The notes under the pieces: model-generated
What the model was told of the DNA's origin: nothing
The model's database searches: none
Seen by the model: only the letters and a program-made list of their open reading frames with translations
In this document: piece by piece, positions 49,201-58,200 of the stretch
How the letters are laid out: every line of letters starts with the position of its first letter
Numbering within the stretch: the stretch's first letter is position 1
Made by a program: the position numbers and the translations under genes
Assembly: GCA_014607495.2 (NCBI GenBank)
Contig: CP053175.1
Location: forward strand, 4,774,001-4,838,000
Reading direction: 5' to 3'
Length of the DNA stretch: 64,000 nt
Source of the DNA: Carposina sasakii
Lineage: Eukaryota; Arthropoda; Insecta; Lepidoptera; Carposinidae

Positions 49201-52200
49201 CGCTCTGGTTTGGCTGTAAAATGAACAAATTTGATAAAATAGAGGTATCTTTAACACAATTTTTTATCATAAAAAAATCGTGTTTCTGCAACCACAATGA
49301 AAGTGAGATAATATAGTGTAGAATTCGATTATTAAATATCACTTTCCTATATATTGTAATGACTGAGAAAAATCGACTTAACTAACGCCAATTTTAGCGA
49401 TTCGTCGACTTAATCGACTCTTAAGAGATGCACGGAAAGAGATGCAGCTGATGTATTCTAGTGAAGCCCCGTTTTAACACTGGTCACAATACACAATCAA
49501 TATGAAATCATTTGGACGATTCAAAAGGTTAGCACTTGCCATGCTACTGCCATTACATAATTGATTTTAGACAATCGACTACATTGAAATTTTCGATAAC
49601 ATTGAAATGTAAATTACATTTCGTTTGTTATAACTTTATTTAGTACACAATTGATAGTAGTTGATCAGTCACGAAAAACATCAAATGGCTATCAGAATTT
49701 TATTTTTCGGTCTGTCCACTCATCAGTTTTCATAAAATCGTAGGTATTTTCGAAAATTGCTTGAACATTCCAGAGTTGTTTTATCTGTGCTATCTGGGGA
49801 AAAAGTGATTTTGAGTCTCAAATTCAGTGAATAGCTTCTCTATAAATAGTAGGCTATTTTCACAGCATTTCGCTTAAATATACCCCTTTTGTTACACCCT
49901 GTATCATCTATTTCGTACTATATGGTCTTATGAAATGTATCTACCTTTCCTTTCGTCCAATCGGCCACCTGTCCCACCGGTCGAGTAAGTTACCAAACAT
50001 GTATTTGTGACCTTTCTATAAATTGTATGGAAAAACATTATCAATACAAGTTTTTTGAATAAATAATTTATCGCCATCCGCCTAAAGTCCAGAGAAGTGA
50101 GGATTTTGTGATATTTGGAAAATGTTCCGGCGTTGTCAATGGTACCTATTACTTCAATAAAAACTAACTATTACTACTGATTATCACCGTGTTATCATAA
50201 AAGGATTTATAAACATTGTTTAAGCTAAACATTGCCTAAAACAGACAGATATTCCAAACATTTTGCTGTCAAATTTTATTTTTGTTAGAAAGTAATTTCG
50301 AGTCTCGGGGATAGATTGTAATAGTTAGTTAGCCTAATACTCGTAGTTGGCTATTTTCACAACTTTTACATATCCCTTTTATTACACCCTGTATATTTCT
50401 ACATGTTATTAAAAGTTGCTTCTCCAGAACTGCTCTGATGCTGAGACTAATTTACTATTATAATTTTAGGTATATTTTTGTAGCACATTAGTCTCCTCGA
50501 GTAAGTATGGGTTCATATAATAATAAAATAAATATTCACACACTTCACAACACATTAACTTAGTCTCACATTTCGATCCTTAAGGTCTTGTGTCGTGGGT
50601 ACTAAGCAACGGTATATAAATACATAGATGATTAAGTATATAAACAAACATGACTCGGAAACAAACATATTCATCGTATCAATGTTTGCACCTACCGGGA
50701 TTCGAACCCAGGACCTATGGCGTCGCAGGCAGGTATATGACTGAATACGAGCGTGAGTTTACACGATGATAAATTCCATGCAGTTTTCTCCATTGTGATG
50801 TCAAGATGATTCATAAACACAAGGTTCTCTGAAGGTGACGATCTGTCAATATCAAATTATTAATTTTAAAATTGATGCGTTGTTTGGTTAGATTCAATTG
50901 TTTGGTTGCTTGGTGTAGGTAAAAAACTACAATCATTTAAAGGTCAGGTTAGGATTCTACGGGTCTCATGATTATTATGAGATAGGTACATTTGCTATGT
51001 TACGTGCAATTTTAAGTGCAAACAGAATGGTGTAGTACTACGCAATAAACTACCTATGCTTACAAATACATAGTCAGTATTTGTGTGTGTATATTATTAT
51101 TTTTAAAGATGTGACTTGGCCATATTGAAACATGGATTCGGTTTTAGATTCGCAAACAAAGTGTCAACTGTCAAAGGTGAGAAAACATACATTATGTCAT
51201 TTGTAGAAAGCCTCTTTCACAGTCTCACTTTACACGTTACACGGACATTGTAACACGTTACATATGTCCAGTCATGCCATTCGGAATAAACCACATTCCC
51301 TTGAGAAAAAAAGCCAATTACCTATACACGATTACATTACCCAAGATTATGTAAACAGATGTAAACAAGTGATAAAAGTAATATTCACACAGTAAAACCA
51401 CCAATTTAAATTGTTTTAGGTTAAATAAGGATTCTGTTGTTTCAAACTTTGGACAAAAATCCACGAACTGGCAAATATTTGTACTGTGACTATCTATTAT
51501 AGAATATTATTGACTTATATTCACACATACTACACAACACATTAACCTAGTCCCACAATAAGATCCCTAAGGTCTTGTGTCGTGGGTACTAAGCAACGGT
51601 ATATAAATACATAGATAAGTATAGAAACATCCATGACTCGGAAACAAACATTGATATTCATCATATCATTGTTTGCACCTACCGGGATTCGAACCCAGGA
51701 CCTATGGCGTCGCAGGCAGGGTCACTACCTACTAGACCAGTCGGCCGTCTTGTGTTGCCTATGTATGTATATGAGACAAACCAAATAAACTACCTATATT
51801 CTATTCTAAATATCTATTAGGTAAAATTATTAATAAAGAAATGGAAAAAATTCCTCACCCGGGTGGGAATCGAACCCACGACCTCTGCATTCCGTAGTTA
51901 GGTATTATTAGGTAAACTTATTAGGTAAAAAAACTTAAAAAATATAAGTTACTTTAAGTTATTTAGAGTTCAAAGCTTTTATTTGAAAATCGAATTCGGT
52001 ACCCAAAGTCCTACGCTTTTAAGGATGTCATCTTGCTGTTATTAGAATAATTATTAAGAAAGAAATAAATAAATCAATTATTTATTACTGGCGTTTATTT
52101 ATACAAACAACAATATAAGCCACACACGTTGGTCTAGACCAAGCACATCTTTAAACAATTTTATTTAATTTCATTTTACGCAGAAATAATTTCTATTCTG

Positions 52201-55200
52201 AATACTGGACAACACAGATCACGAACAATAATGCGATCGTCGATCTACAGATATCATCGCCCAAGAATCCCATTTGAAAAAACATCACATGCAAACGAAG
52301 TAGCAATCAATGAAGGAAGGACAGAAAGGAGATTCGATAATGAATGTAGAACTGTAGGGTAAGCATAAACCTTTCTACGCGGGGCGTAACGCTATCGACT
52401 CGCAAGCAAAATATGGCAAGATTTGACAGTTTGACGATAGCGTTACGGACTATCGAGAGGTTCGTGCTTGCCTTGCTGTTGTCGCCAATACGAGTACAGC
52501 CAGTAGGTAAGCCAAAAGCCATAAACCCGGAAAGTAGTTAGGAGTACCAAGGACATAGGCTACATTCTGTAAGTGACCTATATTAGTATTCTTCTTCTTT
52601 AGCCTATTGCAGTCCTCTGCTGAACGTAGGCCTCCCCCAGGGCACGCCACAAGGCTACTGCCACAGGGGGGTTTTGCCCATAGTGACCACGCTAGGCAGG
52701 CGGGTTGGTGATCGCAGTGTGATTTTTGGACTATGTTGTCAGTACGGGAGGCGCTGCTGCCCACCTCCCGGAAACCCTTAATCGCCTCGTATGATACCCA
52801 CGGGCAGGCAGGGGTGGTACAAACTCTACTCTGCCGGCACCACTAGGCTAATAATATTAGTATACGAGTATATGTATTGACGGCCAATTGGTCTAGTAGG
52901 TAGTACCCTGCCTGCGACGCCATAGGTCCTGGGTTCGAATCCCGGTAGGTGCAAACATTGATATGATGAATATCGATGTTTGTTTCCGAGTCATGGATGT
53001 TTCTATACTTATCTATGTATTTATATACCGTTGCTTAGTACCTACGACACAAGACCTTAGGGATCTTAATGTGGGACTAGGTTAATGTGTTGTGTAGTGT
53101 GTGAATATTTATTATTATTATTATCATTATATGTTCTAAAATAAACTAATCTAAACCAAGGTGGGCGGTTCTAGCTATCCCGTTTTGGAAACACACTGTG
53201 TGTGTGTGTGTGTGTGTGTGTATGTTTTTACGCCCTCAGTTACGCCACCTCCCGCTCCCTTCATCCATGTTACAACCAGCCCGTGGAATTTGTATAATAC
53301 CCTCCGATACCGTCATTATCATACCACTGCGTTTCATATTACTGCAACCGGGGTAAGGTCTATGCACGATATAAACCGGTTCTGAATACCGAATCCTACC
53401 CGGCTTTCAATGTTCCTGGCGTATGTTTTTTTTATCGTACATTTAAAACATACAGCTTTATTTCTAAAACGGGGCAGAGAGAACTGCAGGATCATGAAGA
53501 CCATTTAGACACGTTTAGCTTAGCTTAGGGGCTAGATGTAAAAGTTTATTGACAGGTTGCGAGCTCATCGCCTGAATTCATTACAGTTTTAAATCAGTTT
53601 TGTGACTTGTTTTGGGAATTACTAATTCTTTCATCTTTACTATCGTCAAGTAGGTATGTATGAAACTTCTTCTGTACGATAGGACTTAATTGTTATGAAT
53701 CAAATCACTACGTTAATACAAATAATCACTACGTTAATAAAACAAAGTCGCTGTCTGGCCGTCCCTATGTATGCTTAGATCTTTTAAACTAGGGAACTGA
53801 TTTTGATGCGGTTTTGTTTGATAGATAGGGCGATTCACGAGGAAGGTTTATATGTATAGTATCAGCACTGCGCCCGTGCGAAGCCGGGGCGGGTCACTAG
53901 TATACTATAAATTGAAATATGTGCTTAGTAAGCTAACAACTAATCACTGATAATTTATATCTGTCACCGATATGCTAAACATTCTTATTCTTATTCTTTA
54001 TTGTACACAAAACATAACAACTCTTCTATGCTGCTCTGGGAGTGAAAAAAAAACGTATAATACTACAGCTGCTTCTCTTCCCGGGCATACTGTACAAGTC
54101 AGTAGAGGGACAAGAGGGTCTTGGTGTTTTGTAGGCGATGGGCTGACCACCTGTCACTACTAACCGAACTTGTACATCTCAACTAAACCCTCAAAATTGG
54201 TCAGAAGTGGCACCATGTGGTCCTATCGACCCTTGGTGCTCTGCCTACCCCGTAAGGGATACAGGACGTGATTACATGTATGTATGTATGTAAAACATAA
54301 CAATCAATAGAAAGAAATCTACAAAAGGAATGCATAAAAACATGGCTGTGGGGTCTCCTTTATAATCTTGCAGTTCTGGCTACCCCATCTCGGGATGTGG
54401 TGCCGTGTGTATATGTATGAACGACAGTTGTATAAATTATTCGTATCCAAATCGCCCCGTGTGTCTGCACCTTTACACTCTTACGATATAAATGCAGTGG
54501 TAGATCTACATTCCGATCGCAATCACAGGGCTTATTATTGATCTGTCGCTTACTCCGTTCTCTCACGTCAAACGGCTGCGCAGATTTTAATAAAATTTGC
54601 TATACATACAGTTAGTAAGGAAAATAATGGGCAAAGACTTACTTCGTGTTTAAATGCGATAAACTTCTCAAATCGTTGTTATCACCTTCCCACACACTGT
54701 AATTAATAGTTAAAGTATTTATTAAATAAAATAACATAGTTATTAAAGTTTACGATTGGTCCTTTACATTACAATACAGGTACCTTATATGGTAAATATC
54801 AGGTTTTCCTGGCACTCCTGGTAAATTTATTTTATAGCTAAGTAACAATGCATTTGATGATGATGATCTCCGACCGTATTCCGGCCAAGGCGACCAATCT
54901 CTACGGAGATTGGCCAGGTACGCAGGAAATATTATAGTGCACAAGTGTGTGCGCAAACACAGATGCACTCTCTATTCTCTCACTCTCATAGTGCGATGGG
55001 ACGGAAAGCCGACACGACCGGAGAGATATCAGGCGCAGGACCAACGGTTTTACGTGCTTTCCGAGGCACGAGCTAAGTGACAATTTTGCAACATTAAAAT
55101 CTGTACATGAAATAAATTCATTGGTACAGACCCGTGACTGGGATCGAACTTACGCCTCCCGCTTGGAAGGTGCACGTCTTAACTGCACGTCTTAACCACT

Positions 55201-58200
55201 GGGCTATCAACAATGCAATCTGTCCAATAAATAGTCATCATCACCTTTCTGCCCTTACCCCGTTATAAATGGGGTCGGCCCAATATTGTTTCTTCTGTAA
55301 TCCACGCAGACGAAGTGACGGGTAACAGCTAATCTTACTAATATTTTAAACGCCAATGTTTGTAACTATGGATGGATGGATGTTTGTTACTCTTTCACGT
55401 AAAAATGGCTGAAGCGATTTTAATAAAATTTGCTATGGAGTTAGCTGACACCCTGGATTAACACACAGGCTACTATTAATCCGGGAAAATATTTATATCC
55501 CGGATAATTTCGACATTATGTTTTTTCTGCAGTCCACAAGGACCAAGTCGCGGGCATCCACTAGTATGAAAAAAATTTTTAGTAATTCCTACTAATATTA
55601 TTACAGCCGTGTGTTATCCCAACTAATATTATAAATGCGAAAGTAACTGTCTGTCTGTCTGTCTGTTACGCTTAAACCTCGATTTTGATGAAATTTGGTA
55701 CAGACAATCTTTAGACCCTATACTACTCCAACCGATATTTAAGCATGATAAGAAATCATTAAACATTTGTTTAGCATTTTTGAAATTTCGACCAGCATGC
55801 AAGTTCGTCAATATGTAATAAAATTGTAACGGGTCGACATTAAACCGATTTCGATGCAGTTTTTTATACATTGTGACAGACAGTCAACATAGGCTATTTT
55901 TATCCCGGGAAAAGGTTTTATCCCGGATAATTTCGATCCACAGTCCACGCGGACGGAGTCGCGGGCGTCCATATGTAATAAAATTGTAACTGCACGCTAA
56001 TTTCTGAAACGGCTAAACCGATTTCGATGCAGTTTTTAGGAATATACATTGTGACAGGTCCCACTTATTAGGCTACTTTTTATAAGGTTTTATCCCGGAT
56101 AATTTCGACTTTGTTTTTTAGTCCACGCGGACGGAGTCGCGGGCGTCCACTAGTTTATTATAAATGTGAAAGTTTGAGGGAATGGATGTTATTACGGTTG
56201 TTAATCTTTCAGCAAAACTACCGAACGGATTTTGATGAAAGTTTAAGTACTTACTCGAATGAAGACGCGGGCTAGTAGATAAAATAAAAACTCAACATGC
56301 TATGTTTTTAAAATACTTTTTAAAACCTACTTTGCTCATTAATAAACTGATTGATATAAAAACTTTCGAGAACATCAAGTTATTCAATATTTAAAACAAG
56401 CCAGCTGCCCATTCAATATTGTAAAACTTATAGTTTTTATAGATAAAATACGGCTTTGTCCCGAGATGGGGTAGCCAGAACCGCAGGATCATAAAGGAGA
56501 TACCACAGCCACGTTCAGCATAGCGGGGACAGATGTCAATGATCAATGACAAGACGGAGAGAATGCCCGAATTCCTTGGTTCGACTCTTACAACATGCAC
56601 GGAACATTATATTTCGAGTATTGATACATAAATGACTAGTGATAATCCCCAGAGAAAATAATTTCAAAAAAGGTTATAGAATATGGAACTGCGCCTGCGC
56701 AACCCGTTGATGTCTTTTTCGGGAACCTTTCTTTATTATAAAGCGCCCGGCCATTATCCGGTTATTTTGGAATCTTAATGACCCAGCATCCCAGGGCAGG
56801 TGTTTGTATTGAACGCATCAAGGTCGCATATTTCTTCATAAAATTATACTTATGCTCACAACATGTCGGCTCAAACAACTTTTGTTCATTACCTACCAAA
56901 ACCATTATTTAAGGGCCCATGTTCCAATGGTCAGGTGTCTGAAAGTTAAAGTTGATGTTTTCTCTATCTCGATCAAATTTGAGAGAATGATAGCATAAAA
57001 TTTATCCTTCATACAGGCTATCTTACTATTGGAAAAATCACTTCTCAGATTGGTTAAATTTCGCTGCCGCCGCCGATCCTTAAGTTACCGATTCGAGTTG
57101 TTGTTGTAAACACTTTGCCGCTAGCGCAACAATATTTCTACGAGTATAATCAGACTTCTATAAATTAATCGAACAGAGTACTTCTAGTTAGGCTACACAG
57201 GATATGTAACAGCAAAATAGGTAGAACTTCTAAGTCGCTCTAATCACTTCTATAATCTCAAACCTCTTTTTGGCAAATACCGGTTTATTTTATGTACCTT
57301 TAATTAATGGAAATGCAGCATTATTATATAAATAATAAAGTAATGTATAATAAAATGTCCGCGTCACGTTTACATTTTCACACGGCTGAGTTATGGTGGA
57401 CAGTGTGATGTCATCTCAAGGCTCGTGTCATGTCAGGTAGATTCCTTGAGTGTGACACACTACTGCAATGTTACGTTCACGTTTCTTAGGATGGCGGTAC
57501 CATAATATAGCGACAGTACGCTCAGCCCTTACCACGTTAGGTTAGGTTAGATGTGAAGTTAGATACATCAGCTGCAATAGCTATCCTCTTCTTTACCCGC
57601 CCAACCCTGAATTAATGAATGTAGAGTTTGTTTCACCGTATAGACGGCCGATTGGTGTAGTAGGTAGTGACCCTGCCTGCGACGCCATAGGTCCTGGGTT
57701 CTAATCCCGGTAGGTGCAAACATTGATATGATGAATATTAATGTTTGTTTCCGAGTCATGGATGTTTCTATACTTATCTATGTATTTATATACCGTTGCT
57801 TAGTACCCACGACATAAGACCGTATGGATCTTAATGTGGGACTAAGTTAATGTGTTGTGAAGTGTGTGAATATTTATTTATTTATAACATATAACATAAT
57901 ACTGCATACAAAAAATGTTAGTTCCGAAATCAGGCACTGGAGTTATTTTATTAAACGGACTCTACACGACTATTATATGCCGTACCTACCATAGAGGAAT
58001 AAAACCTATCTATAATTATATCTTATTCGTCTATGGCCGTACCGTAAATACGTATCTTTTTCAAAGTATAGTGTGTCTTTTATACTATTAAGCGCAAGGT
58101 GCGAGTTAAGTAAGATTGTACACCGAGATATTTATATCCTTGTCTTTTTATATTCGCTATTAATTTATTATACTTACTGACAGTTATTAATTAAATAGGT

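Noticed and set aside
52450..52764. 104-codon minus-strand ORF
   Set aside because: Covered by a SINE-A with target duplications and an adjoining MITE.
52879..52950. tRNA gene suggested by a perfect B box and A box
   Set aside because: The same sequence is dispersed in at least five copies with a common body and A/T-rich tail, so it is a SINE head; no convincing acceptor-stem pairing.
57568..57759. 63-codon minus-strand ORF with [12 protein letters not shown]
   Set aside because: It is the antisense reading of a SINE-B head, a common false peptide in insect gene sets.
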